In this document: positions 43,283 through 53,540 of the stretch, piece after piece
How positions within the stretch are numbered: the first letter of the stretch is position 1
How the letters are laid out: every line of letters begins with the position of its first letter
DNA from: Capnocytophaga sp. oral taxon 338 str. F0234
GTDB lineage: Bacteria > Bacteroidota > Bacteroidia > Flavobacteriales > Flavobacteriaceae
Assembly (NCBI RefSeq): GCF_000192225.1
Contig: NZ_GL872413.1
Coordinates: 615,751 to 679,750, forward strand
Direction of reading: 5' to 3'
DNA length: 64,000 bases
The notes under the pieces: generated by a model
The model's database searches: none
Seen by the model: only the letters and a program-made list of their open reading frames with translations
Told to the model about the DNA's origin: nothing
Program-made: the position numbers and the translations under genes

Positions 43283-44740
43283 TTGAAAACAATAAAACAA
43301 TTATGTAAGGGAGTTAAGATACTCCAAATAGTAGGAAATGAAGAGGTAAATATTGAGAATATCACCCAAAATTCTCAAGAAATTACCACAGGAACACTCT
43401 TTTTTGCGATCAAAGGAGCGAATAGGGACGGACATACATTTATTTCAGAGGCAATTGAGAAGAAGGCGCGGGTAATTGTCTGTCAACAGCTCCCAGAAAT
43501 ATTGCCCAAAGAGGTTACTTTCCTAAAGGTAGCCGATAGTACCATAGCAATGGCTCAAATAGCAGCTAACTATTTTGACCATCCTTCCCAAAAGCTTAAG
43601 TTAGTAGGGGTAACAGGAACTAATGGAAAAACAACCATTGCCACCTTGTTATACCATCTCTTTAGGAATACAAAGCATAAAGTAGGACTCATTTCCACCA
43701 TTGCTATTTACATCAATGAGCAGAAAATAGATACAAAAAATACCACCCCTGATGTGATTACCCTCAACAGAAGGATGCACCAAATGGTGGAGGAAGGAGT
43801 AACACATTGTTTTATGGAAGTAAGCTCACATGGTATCGCCATGCATCGCATTGAAGGGCTAAGCTTCGCAGGAGGAATCTTTACCAACTTAACCCAAGAC
43901 CATTTGGACTTCCATAAGACTTTCGCCGAGTATCGCAATACGAAAAAAAAGTTCTTTGATACACTGAAAAAAGATGCCTTCGCTCTTACCAATATAGATG
44001 ATAAGAACGGAAACTTTATGCTGCAGAACACCCAGGCACATAAGTATAATTATGCGCTTAGAACCTATGCTGATTTCAAAGCTAATATCTTGGAAAATGC
44101 GTTCTCAGGCTTGGTCTTACGCATAGGACAACAGGAGATATGGACACACCTTATTGGGCAGTTCAATGCCTATAACCTCTTGGCAATCTATGCCACAGCG
44201 GTACTCCTTGGAATGGATAAGGAAGAGGTAGCAAAACAAATAAGTGAGCTAAAACCTGTCAGCGGGCGTTTCCAGTACTTTATATCGGCAGGTAACATCA
44301 CAGTTATTGTGGATTATGCGCATACTCCTGATGCCCTACAGAATGTATTGGAAACTATAAAAAGCATCAAAGCCCCTTCCCAACACCTCCTGACCTTAGT
44401 AGGTTGCGGGGGCAATCGCGATAAGGGAAAGCGCCCTATAATGGCAAATATCGCCACCACGATGAGCGATAAGGTGATCTTCACCTCCGATAATCCTCGC
44501 GAGGAAGATCCTCAGACAATTCTTAAGGAAATGGAAATAGGGGTGAATCCTGACCACCAGAGCAAGTATATGACCATTACCGATAGGCGACAGGCAATTA
44601 AGGTGGCTTGTAATCTTGCTCATGCAGGGGATATCATACTCTTGGCGGGTAAGGGACATGAAACCTACCAAGAGGTCAAAGGACATCGTTCTCACTTTGA
44701 TGACTTAGAAGAAGCCAAATTAATAATGAAAAGTGAGTAA
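43283..44740 (+). CDS. murE: UDP-N-acetylmuramoyl-L-alanyl-D-glutamate ligase MurE
   Basis: A 485-residue cytoplasmic ligase adding the third residue to the peptidoglycan stem peptide. ATP loop GTNGKTT (residues 112-118), TTPDVITLNRRM and the motif DNPR (residues 403-406), which in MurE indicates meso-diaminopimelate specificity. The best-fitting start is the TTG at 43283 (K-T-I-K-Q-L follows): no in-frame ATG precedes the conserved N-terminus. The last codons (IMKSE) come from repeat sequence. The cluster is interrupted after this gene by a non-cluster gene. Confidence 0.93.
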   Translation: MKTIKQLCKGVKILQIVGNEEVNIENITQNSQEITTGTLFFAIKGANRDGHTFISEAIEKKARVIVCQQLPEILPKEVTFLKVADSTIAMAQIAANYFDHPSQKLKLVGVTGTNGKTTIATLLYHLFRNTKHKVGLISTIAIYINEQKIDTKNTTPDVITLNRRMHQMVEEGVTHCFMEVSSHGIAMHRIEGLSFAGGIFTNLTQDHLDFHKTFAEYRNTKKKFFDTLKKDAFALTNIDDKNGNFMLQNTQAHKYNYALRTYADFKANILENAFSGLVLRIGQQEIWTHLIGQFNAYNLLAIYATAVLLGMDKEEVAKQISELKPVSGRFQYFISAGNITVIVDYAHTPDALQNVLETIKSIKAPSQHLLTLVGCGGNRDKGKRPIMANIATTMSDKVIFTSDNPREEDPQTILKEMEIGVNPDHQSKYMTITDRRQAIKVACNLAHAGDIILLAGKGHETYQEVKGHRSHFDDLEEAKLIMKSE

Positions 44741-44783
44741 TGATTAGTGAAAAATGAATAATGAAAAATGAATAATGAAAAAA
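44737..44783. repeat. Repeat arms between murE and the four-helix-bundle gene
   Basis: Successive GTGAAAAATGAATAATG-like arms. They encode the murE end and the first codons (MNNEK) of the next gene. Confidence 0.7.
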
Positions 44784-45142
44784 GAGGGATATTATTAGAT
44801 AAAAGTTATGCTTTTGCTGTTAGGATAGCAAAACTTGCAAAGTTTTTAAGGGAGAATAATGAATATGTATTGAATAGACAACTTTTAAGAAGTGGAACAT
44901 CTATAGGTGCTTTAATAAGAGAGGCAGAATATGCACAGAGTCTTTCTGATTTTATTTCTAAACTCTCTATAGCTTTGAAAGAAGCTAATGAAACGAACTA
45001 TTGGATTTCTCTTTTGTATGATACAGATTATTTGGATAAAAAGATGAAAGATAGTTTTGAGAAAGATTGTAATGAGATTATTGCTATATTGATTACATCT
45101 ATAAAAACAAGTAAAACCAAAGTAAAAGGTAAAGCCTCATAA
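44768..45142 (+). CDS. Four-helix-bundle (23S rRNA intervening-sequence-type) protein
   Basis: A 124-residue all-helical protein of the four helix bundle/IVP family: SYAFAVRIAKLAKFL, LNRQLLRSGTSIGALIREAEYAQSLSDFISK and LKEANETNYWISLLYDTDYL segments. Homologues lie in 23S rRNA intervening sequences or as free genes; the function is unknown. It is AT-richer than its neighbours and lies within the dcw cluster, where it is not usual. Its 3' end is included in a tandem duplication (45100-45385). Confidence 0.85.
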   Translation: MNNEKRGILLDKSYAFAVRIAKLAKFLRENNEYVLNRQLLRSGTSIGALIREAEYAQSLSDFISKLSIALKEANETNYWISLLYDTDYLDKKMKDSFEKDCNEIIAILITSIKTSKTKVKGKAS

Positions 45143-45234
45143 GCGAATGTGTGAGGAACTTTTCACTTTTCATTTTTCACTTGGATTATGCTTTATTATT
45201 TATTTGATTATTTACATAAGGTCTAACCTACTGG
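45100..45234 (+). repeat. 135-base tandem duplication, copy 1
   Basis: It covers the last 14 codons of the four-helix-bundle gene, a heptamer tract and the first 12 codons of mraY, ending TACTGG before the next copy. Confidence 0.92.
45188..45226 (+). pseudogene. Truncated duplicate of the mraY 5' end
   Basis: It reads [12 protein letters not shown] then TAA, identical to the mraY N-terminus; after the shared stretch the sequence changes by a two-base deletion (CTA-ACC instead of CTATAACC), producing the stop. Nonfunctional fragment. Confidence 0.85.
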
Positions 45235-45385
45235 TATAAAAACAAGTAAAACCAAAGTAAAAGGTAAAGCCTCATAAGCGAATGTGTGAGGAACTTTTCA
45301 CTTTTCACTTTTCATTTTTCACTTTTCACTTGGATTATGCTTTATTATTTATTTGATTATTTACATAAGGTCTATAACCTACCGG
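45235..45385 (+). repeat. Tandem duplication, copy 2
   Basis: It is the same as copy 1 but with two more TTTTCAC units (14 bases) in the heptamer tract, and the correct mraY start. Confidence 0.92.
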
Positions 45386-46560
45386 GAGCAGGAATGTTCC
45401 AGTACATCTCTTTCAGGGCTGGGCTGGCAGCCATTCTTTCTTTACTGATTGCTACCATCACCGGTAAGCGTATCATTAACCGATTGTATAACTTACAAGT
45501 GGGCGAAACGGTACGTGACTTAGGGCTTGAAGGACAGAAGGAAAAAACAGGAACCCCTACCATGGGAGGGATTATCATTATCATCTCCTTGCTAATTCCT
45601 ACGTTGCTCCTGGCGAAATTGGATAATGTATATGTAATATTGCTTATTGTCACTACGCTGTGGATGGGTACTATAGGCTTTATTGATGATTATATTAAAG
45701 TATTTAGGAAAAACAAAGAAGGACTTAAGGGACGCTTTAAAGTATTAGGACAAATTTCCTTAGGAATCATCGTGGGGGCTACCCTGTATTTTCATCCTAG
45801 TGTTACCGTCAAGAATGAGAATGCACAAGCCTCTCGAATGACACAGATCAACCATTCTATTAAGGAGATGGAGGAGGTCAAATCCACCAAAACAACCATC
45901 CCTTTTATGAAAAATAATGAATTTGACTATGCCTCTCTGATTAAGTGGACAGGTAAGAACTATAAGAAATGGGTATGGGTGATCTTTATTCCTATTGTGA
46001 TCTTTATCATTACTGCGGTCTCCAATGGAGCTAACCTTACTGATGGAATTGATGGTTTAGCAGCAGGCACCTCAGCAATTATTGTCTTTACTTTAGGAAT
46101 ATTCACTTGGATTTCAGGGAATATCATCTTCTCTGAATATCTTAACATTATGTATATCCCTCATATAGGGGAAACCACCATTTTCATTGCTGCTTTCACA
46201 GGGGCGCTTATTGGTTTTTTGTGGTATAATACATTCCCCGCTCAGGTGTTCATGGGGGATACAGGAAGCCTTACTATAGGAGGAATTATTGCTGTGATTG
46301 CTATTATGGTGCGTAAGGAATTGCTCATACCAGTACTCTGTGGGATCTTCCTTATAGAGAACCTCTCGGTAATTTTGCAGGTGGCTTATTTCAAATATAC
46401 CAAAAAGAAGCACGGCGAAGGACATAGGATTTTCCTTATGGCGCCTGTGCATCACCATTATCAAAAGAAGGGCTACCATGAGAGTAAGATAGTCATGCGA
46501 TTCCTTATTGTAGGAATCATTTTAGCTTTGATTTCATTCATTACCTTAAAAATACGATAA
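45337..46560 (+). CDS. mraY: Phospho-N-acetylmuramoyl-pentapeptide transferase MraY
   Basis: A 407-residue polytopic membrane enzyme that makes lipid I from UDP-MurNAc-pentapeptide and undecaprenyl phosphate. About ten membrane segments; catalytic/ligand motifs [46 protein letters not shown] 45337 ([12 protein letters not shown]) is the true start; an upstream in-frame ATG lies within the repeat. A cytoplasmic insert of about 70 residues ([15 protein letters not shown]...) is typical of Bacteroidetes MraY. Confidence 0.95.
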   Translation: MLYYLFDYLHKVYNLPGAGMFQYISFRAGLAAILSLLIATITGKRIINRLYNLQVGETVRDLGLEGQKEKTGTPTMGGIIIIISLLIPTLLLAKLDNVYVILLIVTTLWMGTIGFIDDYIKVFRKNKEGLKGRFKVLGQISLGIIVGATLYFHPSVTVKNENAQASRMTQINHSIKEMEEVKSTKTTIPFMKNNEFDYASLIKWTGKNYKKWVWVIFIPIVIFIITAVSNGANLTDGIDGLAAGTSAIIVFTLGIFTWISGNIIFSEYLNIMYIPHIGETTIFIAAFTGALIGFLWYNTFPAQVFMGDTGSLTIGGIIAVIAIMVRKELLIPVLCGIFLIENLSVILQVAYFKYTKKKHGEGHRIFLMAPVHHHYQKKGYHESKIVMRFLIVGIILALISFITLKIR

Positions 46561-46605
46561 TAAAAATAATGGACAAGAAAGCAGGATGCTGTGAAGAATA
46601 TTTGT

Positions 46606-46613
46606 TATCTTTG
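46606..46613 (+). promoter_or_regulatory. TATCTTTG promoter before murD
   Basis: An internal cluster promoter 54 bases before ATG 46668. Confidence 0.6.
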
Positions 46614-46667
46614 CCTCTTATTTTCGGTTATATATTCGCTATTGCGATTTTACTTTTTACTTAGATT

Positions 46668-48005
46668 ATGAAGTTAGTTATTCTTGGAGGAGGCGAAAGT
46701 GGGATAGGAGCTGCTATCCTCGGTCTCAAGCAAGGTTGGGAAGTATTCCTATCGGATAGGGCTCCCTTAAAGGAAAAATACAAACAGGAACTTGCCTCCC
46801 TGCCTATTTGCTGGGAGGAAGGACAACATTCTGAGCAGGAAATCCTTTCAGCGGATTGCATTATTAAGAGTCCAGGAATTCCTCAAAAGGCGCCTATCAT
46901 TGAAAAAGCACGAAAAAAAGGAATTGAAATTATCTCGGAAATAGAATTTGCCTCTCGGTATACCCAAGCGAAAATTATCGCTGTAACCGGAAGCAATGGC
47001 AAAACTACGACCACCAGCTTACTCTATCATTTGCTTGAGCAGGCAGGTCTCTCCATAGGGGTAGGAGGAAATATAGGTAATAGCTTCGCCCGTATGGTGG
47101 CTCAGGAACCTAAGGAATATTATGTGTTGGAAATTAGTAGCTTCCAGTTGGATGACATCTCCTCTTTCCGCCCGCATATTGCTTTGTTGCTCAATATCAC
47201 GCCTGATCACTTAGATAGGTATAACTATCAGTTTCAGAACTATATAGATGCCAAGTTCCGCATCACTGAATTCCAGTCACAGGCGGATTTCCTTATCTAT
47301 GATGCAGATGATCCTGTCCTTCAAGAGGAATTAGCTAAAAGAAAGGATATTAAAGCGCAATGTATTCCTTTCTCTTTAGAAAAAAGCAATGAACAAGGGG
47401 CTTATTGCTTGGATGATAAATTGTTTCACATAACTATTAACCAAAATAAATTTGAAATGTCTATAAGAGAATTGACAATTAAAGGAAAGCACAATCTCAA
47501 AAATGTGATGGGTGCTTCTGTAGCTGCTAAATTATTGAATATTCGCAACGAGAACATCCGTAAGAGCCTAATGACTTTCCAAGGAGTACCACATCGTTTG
47601 GAATTTGTTAAGGAAGTAGGCGAAGTACGTTATATCAATGATTCTAAGGCTACCAATGTAAATTCTGTGTACTATGCTTTGGACTCTATGCCTGACGGTC
47701 TCATTTGGATTGTAGGTGGGCAAGATAAGGGAAATGATTATAACCCTTTAATTCCTTACGTGAGCCAAAAGGTGAAGGCAATTGTGTGCTTAGGATTGGA
47801 TAACCAAAAGATTATTCAAACCTTTCAAAGCATTGTTCCCACCATTATTGAAACACACTCTATGGAGGATGCCGTGCAGGTAAGTCGTGGACTCTCTGAA
47901 GAAGGAGATACCGTATTACTTTCTCCAGCTTGTGCCAGCTTTGACCTTTTCCAAAGCTATGAGGACCGTGGCAATCAGTTTAAGCATTATGTGAATATGC
48001 TCTAA
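46668..48005 (+). CDS. murD: UDP-N-acetylmuramoyl-L-alanine-D-glutamate ligase MurD
   Basis: A 445-residue cytoplasmic ligase adding D-glutamate to UDP-MurNAc-L-Ala. Rossmann N-domain (VILGGGESGIGAA), ATP loop GSNGKTTTT at about 109-117, LNITPDHLDRY and C-terminal SPACASFDLFQSYEDRG. It is preceded by its own promoter and followed by ftsW after 11 bases. Confidence 0.95.
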   Translation: MKLVILGGGESGIGAAILGLKQGWEVFLSDRAPLKEKYKQELASLPICWEEGQHSEQEILSADCIIKSPGIPQKAPIIEKARKKGIEIISEIEFASRYTQAKIIAVTGSNGKTTTTSLLYHLLEQAGLSIGVGGNIGNSFARMVAQEPKEYYVLEISSFQLDDISSFRPHIALLLNITPDHLDRYNYQFQNYIDAKFRITEFQSQADFLIYDADDPVLQEELAKRKDIKAQCIPFSLEKSNEQGAYCLDDKLFHITINQNKFEMSIRELTIKGKHNLKNVMGASVAAKLLNIRNENIRKSLMTFQGVPHRLEFVKEVGEVRYINDSKATNVNSVYYALDSMPDGLIWIVGGQDKGNDYNPLIPYVSQKVKAIVCLGLDNQKIIQTFQSIVPTIIETHSMEDAVQVSRGLSEEGDTVLLSPACASFDLFQSYEDRGNQFKHYVNML

Positions 48006-48016
48006 TAGCACCTTTT

Positions 48017-49246
48017 ATGGAACGTCTTACGCGATATCTCAAAGGAGACCTCGCCCTCTGGGGGGTGGTGCTCTTCTTTGCCGCACTCTCTTTTCTCCCT
48101 GTCTATAGTGCCAGCAGTAACTTAGTGTATCTGGAGAAAACGGGAATTACTACTTATGGATATTTCGCAAGGCATGCTATGCTGATTTCCGTAGGACTCC
48201 TTATCATTTTCTTGGTACATCGCTTCCCATATCGCTTCTTTCGCCCGCTCTCGCGGCTGGGACTCTTGGTCTCTTGGATTCTGCTCTTCTTCGTACTGCT
48301 TAAGGGCAATACTATTGAGGGTGCCAATGCGAACCGATGGATATATATCTTTGGAGTCTCCTTCCAACCCTCTGCCCTTGCCATGATTATCTTACTTATG
48401 TACGTGGCTTCTTATCTGGCAGATACTTATGGGGAAAAGATTAACTTTAACGAAAGCCTTTTCGCCCTATGGATTCCCGTAGGGATTACCGTAGCCATGG
48501 TAACCGTTCCAAACTTCTCCACAGGAGCCATTATGTTCTTCATGGTGCTTTTACTCCTTTATATTGGCAGATATCCACTAAAGTATATCTTCTCTATCTT
48601 GGTGATGAGTATACTGCTCTTTGGAGTTTTCCTCCTCTTCATACGGGCGTATCCGGACGCTTTCTCTCACCGTGCCGATACTTGGAAAAGCCGTATAGAA
48701 ACTTTCTTGGATAAGGACAAAGAAGAAAATTATCAGTCCCAACGCGCTAAAATGGCTATTGTCTCTGGTGGATTCTGGGGACAAGGGGCAGGTAAAAGTG
48801 TAATGAAAAACTTACTCCCACAAGGCTCTTCCGATTTTATTTTTGCCATTGTTGTGGAGGAATATGGACTCTGGGGCGGAGCAGGACTTATATTCCTATT
48901 TATCATTATGTTAGTGAGATTTGTGGTGATCTCCCTGAAGGCTACCACTATCTTTGGAAAGCTCTTAGTCTTAGGGGTGGGAATCCCTATTGTCTTCCAA
49001 GGATTTGTCAATATGGGGGTTTCCGTAGGCTTACTCCCTGTAACAGGACAAAACCTCCCTTTCTTCACCAGTGGAGGAACTTCCATCTGGATGACTTGCC
49101 TTGCCTTAGGCATTATTCTATCGGTCAGTGCTAAGCAGGATAAAAATAGTGAAAAATTAAAAATGAAAGAACAAGCACAAACTATTGAAGATTCATCGCC
49201 CGATGAGGAACCCTCTCAAGAAGAACCCTCCCAAGAACAAGAATAA
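48017..49246 (+). CDS. ftsW: FtsW septal peptidoglycan glycosyltransferase
   Basis: A 409-residue SEDS-family membrane protein with about ten helices: LALWGVVLFFAALSFLPVYSAS; GANRWI-like ANANRWIYIFG; VPNFSTGAIMF with the conserved Asp-equivalent region; GVVEEYGLWG-type FAIVVEEYGLWG; and the C-terminal LPFFTSGGTS. It polymerises septal glycan with FtsI. The C-terminal tail is Glu/Ser-rich (EEPSQEEPSQ). Normally murG, murC, ftsQ, ftsA and ftsZ follow; here the cluster ends. Confidence 0.94.
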   Translation: MERLTRYLKGDLALWGVVLFFAALSFLPVYSASSNLVYLEKTGITTYGYFARHAMLISVGLLIIFLVHRFPYRFFRPLSRLGLLVSWILLFFVLLKGNTIEGANANRWIYIFGVSFQPSALAMIILLMYVASYLADTYGEKINFNESLFALWIPVGITVAMVTVPNFSTGAIMFFMVLLLLYIGRYPLKYIFSILVMSILLFGVFLLFIRAYPDAFSHRADTWKSRIETFLDKDKEENYQSQRAKMAIVSGGFWGQGAGKSVMKNLLPQGSSDFIFAIVVEEYGLWGGAGLIFLFIIMLVRFVVISLKATTIFGKLLVLGVGIPIVFQGFVNMGVSVGLLPVTGQNLPFFTSGGTSIWMTCLALGIILSVSAKQDKNSEKLKMKEQAQTIEDSSPDEEPSQEEPSQEQE

Positions 49247-49426
49247 AAGATAATCTACAACAATAATCGTCTGTATAGTTAAAGGAAAATGTGTGAGAAT
49301 AGCTCTCTTATAGCGAACACTCCCTTTAAAACAGGACAAAACAAGTCGCTCTTCTACCAGCTTTCTAAATAAGATAGGGAATAAAATGTAATTAACAATT
49401 ATTGGTTAATAATTAACAAATAATAA
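49247..49426. other. Junction between ftsW and rpoB unit
   Basis: About 180 bases with no recognisable feature: no clear terminator after ftsW and no rplL or murG remnant. This is a probable rearrangement junction. Confidence 0.4.
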
Positions 49427-49459
49427 TTGACAAATAATAATTAAATTTTGTAAATTTGC
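49427..49459 (+). promoter_or_regulatory. rpoB promoter
   Basis: TTGAC at 49427-49431 and TAAATTTG at 49452-49459, 20 bases apart, then a GC-rich CCCCC start region. The leader to ATG 49640 is about 175 bases. Confidence 0.7.
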
Positions 49460-49505
49460 CCCCTTGAAAGAAGTGTATTGTCCATAACAAAATAACCCTT
49501 TGATA

Positions 49506-49541
49506 ACCAGTTTCTAAAATGATTTTTGTAGAAACTGGGTC
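49506..49541 (+). promoter_or_regulatory. Hairpin in the rpoB leader (possible attenuator)
   Basis: CCAGTTTCTA pairs exactly with TAGAAACTGG across a 12-base loop, followed by GTCTTGTTGTG, a weak T tract. It is terminator-like and lies between the rpoB promoter and start codon. Confidence 0.6.
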
Positions 49542-49639
49542 TTGTTGTGCACCATACTTAACAATCTATAGTAATGTCATAAATGCTTTAGTCATTAGAG
49601 CATAAGTCATTACCTTTAACCATTTATTAATAAATATAG

Positions 49640-52600
49640 ATGCTTACGAACCAACCTGCCAGAATCAATTTTGCTTCAACAAAGCATGTGCCTGATTATC
49701 CGGACTTCTTGGATATTCAAGTGAAATCGTTTCAGGATTTCTTCCAGATGGAAACCAAGTCCGATGAACGACGTAATGAAGGTCTTTACAGCACCTTTAA
49801 GGAAAATTTCCCAATTACCGATACAAGAAACCAGTTCGTACTTGAGTTCCTTGACTATTTTGTGGATCCTCCTCGTTATTCCGTAGAAGAGTGTATTGAG
49901 CGAGGACTTACCTATAGTGTGCCTTTGAAAGCAAGGTTGAAGCTATTCTGTACGGATCCAGAGCATGAGGATTTTGAAACTATTGTACAGGATGTGTACT
50001 TGGGAACGATCCCTTATATGACCGGTAGCGGTACCTTTATTATCAATGGAGCAGAACGAGTGATTGTCTCTCAGCTCCACCGCTCTCCTGGAGTGTTCTT
50101 CGGACAGTCCTATCATGCCAATGGAACGAAGCTCTATTCAGCACGTATTATCCCCTTTAAGGGATCTTGGATTGAGTTCACTACGGACATCAATAACGTC
50201 ATGTACGCCTACATTGACCGTAAGAAAAAACTCCCTGTAACAACCCTCTTCCGCGCCATTGGCTTTGAACGAGATAAGGATATTCTGGAAATCTTTGACC
50301 TTGCTGAAGAAGTGAAAGTCTCCAAAACAGGACTTAAGAAATACTTAGGACGTCGCTTGGCTGCCCGAGTGCTTAACACTTGGCATGAGGATTTCGTAGA
50401 TGAGGATACCGGTGAGGTAGTCTCTATTGAGCGTAATGAGATTATCCTTGACCGTGATACTGTACTGGAAAAAGAACATATTGATGAGATTATCAATGCC
50501 AATGTAAAAACAATTCTCCTGCATAAGGAAGATGAACGAGCAATAGATTATAACATCATTCATAATACCCTCCAAAAGGATCCTACCAACTCCGAAAAAG
50601 AAGCGGTAGAACATATCTATCGCCAGTTACGTAATGCTGAACCACCCGATGAGGAAACTGCACGTGACATCATTGATAAGCTCTTCTTCTCCGACCAACG
50701 TTATAACTTGGGGGATGTAGGGCGCTATCGTATGAATAAAAAGTTAGGCTTGGATATCCCTATGGAAAAACAAGTCCTTACCAAGGAAGATATTATTACT
50801 ATTGTAAAATACTTGATTGAGCTTATTAACTCCAAAGCAGAGGTGGATGATATTGACCACCTTTCTAACCGGCGTGTACGTACCGTAGGGGAACAGTTAG
50901 CTGCTCAGTTCGGAGTAGGGCTCTCTCGTATGGCACGCACCATACGCGAACGTATGAATGTACGTGATAATGAGGTGTTTACCCCTTTGGATTTGATTAA
51001 TGCCAAAACACTTTCTTCAGTAATTAATTCCTTCTTTGGTACCAGCCAGCTCTCTCAGTTCATGGACCAAACTAATCCCTTGGCGGAAATCACACACAAG
51101 CGACGTCTTTCAGCCCTAGGTCCTGGTGGGCTCTCTCGTGAACGAGCAGGATTTGAAGTGCGTGACGTACACTATACACATTACGGACGCCTTTGCCCTA
51201 TTGAAACCCCTGAAGGTCCTAATATCGGGCTAATTTCCTCTTTGGCGGTATATGCTAAGGTGAATTCTATGGGATTCATTGAAACTCCTTATCGTAAAGT
51301 GGAAAATGGAAAAATAAAACTTGATGAACTCGTCTACATGAGTGCTGAGGAAGAAGAAGGTCTTAAGATTCCGCAAGCGAATATTCAGGTGGATGACCAG
51401 GGAAATATCTTAGAAGAACGACTCGTAGTGAAGGAAGACGGGGACTTCCCTATAGTCCCTCGCGAGGAAGTGAATTATATAGATGTGGCGCCTAACCAAA
51501 TCGCCTCTATCTCAGCTTCTCTAATCCCTTTCTTGGAACATGATGATGCAAACCGTGCACTGATGGGATCCAACATGATGCGACAAGCGGTGCCCCTTTT
51601 GCGCCCCGAAGCACCTATCGTGGGAACAGGACTCGAACAACGAGTAGCTACAGACTCCCGTGTACTGATGAATGCCGAAAGAGAAGGAACTGTCGAATAT
51701 GTGGATGCTAAAAAGATTGTTATCAAGTACGACAGAACAGAGGACGAAATCTTAGTCTCCTTTGATAGTGAACTAACCACTTATGACCTTATCAAATTCC
51801 GCCGTACCAACCAAGGTACTTGTATTAACTTAAAACCTATTGTTCGCAAGGGCGATAGAGTGAAAAAAGGTCAAGTACTCTGCGAAGGATATGCTACCCA
51901 AAACGGTGAATTAGCCTTAGGACGCAACATGAAAGTGGCTTTTATGCCTTGGAAAGGATATAACTTTGAGGATGCAATTGTGATTTCCGAACGCGTAATC
52001 CGTGAGGATATCTTTACCTCTATTCATATTGATGAATATACTTTGGATGTTCGCGATACCAAGCTCGGTGTGGAGGAACTTACCAATGATATCCCTAACG
52101 TCTCTGAGGACGCTACTAAGGACTTGGACGAAAACGGTATTGTACGTATCGGTGCCAATATCAAGCCCGGTGATATCTTAATAGGAAAGGTAACCCCTAA
52201 GGGAGAAAGTGATCCTACTCCAGAGGAAAAACTCCTTCGGGCTATCTTTGGGGACAAAGCAGGGGATGTTAAGGATGCCTCCTTGAAGGCTTCCCCTTCT
52301 TTGGAAGGAGTCGTTATCGGTAAAAAACTCTTCTCCCGTGCAGTGAAAACAAAACAAAAACGCAGCAAAGAAAAAGATGAAATCGCTGCCTTGGATGCTG
52401 CCTTCAATGCCAAAGCAGGAGAGCTCAGAGACCGACTCTTAGAAAAACTATTCTCCTTAGTGAATGGAAAAACCTCCCAAGGAGTCTTCAATGACCTAGG
52501 AGAAGAAATTATCCCTAAAGGAAGAAAACATACACAAAAAGGATTGCGCGAAATTGAGGATTATACCCATCTCCTCTCTGGTGGATGGACAACCGATGAC

Positions 52601-53449
52601 CATACAAACCAACTCATCAATGACCTTATCCACAATTATAAGATTAAGCTCAATGACCTACAAGGAATGCTCCGCCGTGATAAGTTTACCCTTTCTGTAG
52701 GGGATGAGCTCCCTGCAGGAATCATGAAATTGGCTAAGATATATATCGCCAAGAAGCGTAAGCTTAAGGTGGGGGATAAAATGGCAGGTCGCCACGGAAA
52801 CAAAGGGATTGTAGCACGGATTGTCCGTGATGAGGATATGCCTTTCCTTGCCGATGGTACCCCCGTGGATATAGTACTTAACCCTCTTGGGGTGCCTTCG
52901 CGTATGAATATTGGTCAGATATATGAAACAGTACTTGGATGGGCAGGACAAAAACTTGGCTTAAAGTTCGCTACCCCTATCTTCGATGGGGCTTCCCTGG
53001 AGCAAATCACCGAATATACAGAAAAGGCTGGGGTACCTGCTTTCGGACATACCTACCTCTATGATGGAGGTACCGGAGAACGTTTTGACCAAAAGGCAAC
53101 TGTTGGAGTCATTTATATGATTAAGCTCGGTCACATGATTGATGATAAAATGCATGCACGTTCCATCGGTCCTTACTCTCTTATTACCCAACAACCTCTC
53201 GGAGGTAAGGCTCAGTTCGGAGGACAACGTTTCGGTGAAATGGAGGTATGGGCATTGGAAGCTTATGGAGCATCCAGTACCTTGCGTGAAATCTTAACTG
53301 TGAAGTCCGACGATGTCATCGGAAGAGCTCGTACTTATGAGGCAATCGTACATGGGGATACCATGCCTGAACCAGGATTACCTGAGTCCTTTAATGTACT
53401 CATGCACGAACTCAAAGGACTCGGATTGGATATTCGCCTTGAGGAATAG
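49640..53449 (+). CDS. rpoB: DNA-directed RNA polymerase subunit beta
   Basis: A 1269-residue beta subunit, full length for Bacteroidetes, from [13 protein letters not shown] to the end [15 protein letters not shown]. Conserved regions include [41 protein letters not shown] and [24 protein letters not shown]. The rifampicin region (465-493: [26 protein letters not shown]) carries the sensitive residues Asp476, His486 and Ser491. rpoC does not follow; a terminator does, and rplJ/rplL do not precede. The gene is a single transcription unit. Confidence 0.97.
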   Translation: MLTNQPARINFASTKHVPDYPDFLDIQVKSFQDFFQMETKSDERRNEGLYSTFKENFPITDTRNQFVLEFLDYFVDPPRYSVEECIERGLTYSVPLKARLKLFCTDPEHEDFETIVQDVYLGTIPYMTGSGTFIINGAERVIVSQLHRSPGVFFGQSYHANGTKLYSARIIPFKGSWIEFTTDINNVMYAYIDRKKKLPVTTLFRAIGFERDKDILEIFDLAEEVKVSKTGLKKYLGRRLAARVLNTWHEDFVDEDTGEVVSIERNEIILDRDTVLEKEHIDEIINANVKTILLHKEDERAIDYNIIHNTLQKDPTNSEKEAVEHIYRQLRNAEPPDEETARDIIDKLFFSDQRYNLGDVGRYRMNKKLGLDIPMEKQVLTKEDIITIVKYLIELINSKAEVDDIDHLSNRRVRTVGEQLAAQFGVGLSRMARTIRERMNVRDNEVFTPLDLINAKTLSSVINSFFGTSQLSQFMDQTNPLAEITHKRRLSALGPGGLSRERAGFEVRDVHYTHYGRLCPIETPEGPNIGLISSLAVYAKVNSMGFIETPYRKVENGKIKLDELVYMSAEEEEGLKIPQANIQVDDQGNILEERLVVKEDGDFPIVPREEVNYIDVAPNQIASISASLIPFLEHDDANRALMGSNMMRQAVPLLRPEAPIVGTGLEQRVATDSRVLMNAEREGTVEYVDAKKIVIKYDRTEDEILVSFDSELTTYDLIKFRRTNQGTCINLKPIVRKGDRVKKGQVLCEGYATQNGELALGRNMKVAFMPWKGYNFEDAIVISERVIREDIFTSIHIDEYTLDVRDTKLGVEELTNDIPNVSEDATKDLDENGIVRIGANIKPGDILIGKVTPKGESDPTPEEKLLRAIFGDKAGDVKDASLKASPSLEGVVIGKKLFSRAVKTKQKRSKEKDEIAALDAAFNAKAGELRDRLLEKLFSLVNGKTSQGVFNDLGEEIIPKGRKHTQKGLREIEDYTHLLSGGWTTDDHTNQLINDLIHNYKIKLNDLQGMLRRDKFTLSVGDELPAGIMKLAKIYIAKKRKLKVGDKMAGRHGNKGIVARIVRDEDMPFLADGTPVDIVLNPLGVPSRMNIGQIYETVLGWAGQKLGLKFATPIFDGASLEQITEYTEKAGVPAFGHTYLYDGGTGERFDQKATVGVIYMIKLGHMIDDKMHARSIGPYSLITQQPLGGKAQFGGQRFGEMEVWALEAYGASSTLREILTVKSDDVIGRARTYEAIVHGDTMPEPGLPESFNVLMHELKGLGLDIRLEE

Positions 53450-53473
53450 AAATAAGTAGATAGTTATAAATAG

Positions 53474-53510
53474 CAAATTCCAGACACTTCAGTTTGGAAT
53501 TTGTTTTTTT
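53474..53510 (+). terminator. Terminator after rpoB
   Basis: CAAATTCCAGAC pairs with GTTTGGAATTTG around ACTTCA, then seven T. It closes the rpoB unit 25 bases after the stop. Confidence 0.9.
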
Positions 53511-53540
53511 ATGCCTAGAAGCAAAGGAGAAAAGTATCCG

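Noticed and set aside
45286-45336. N-terminal extensions on mraY, rlmN, dut and the holin gene (phrases such as FSLFTFHF)
   Set aside because: They are encoded by the heptamer repeat and absent from the families; the ATG directly after the repeat fits.
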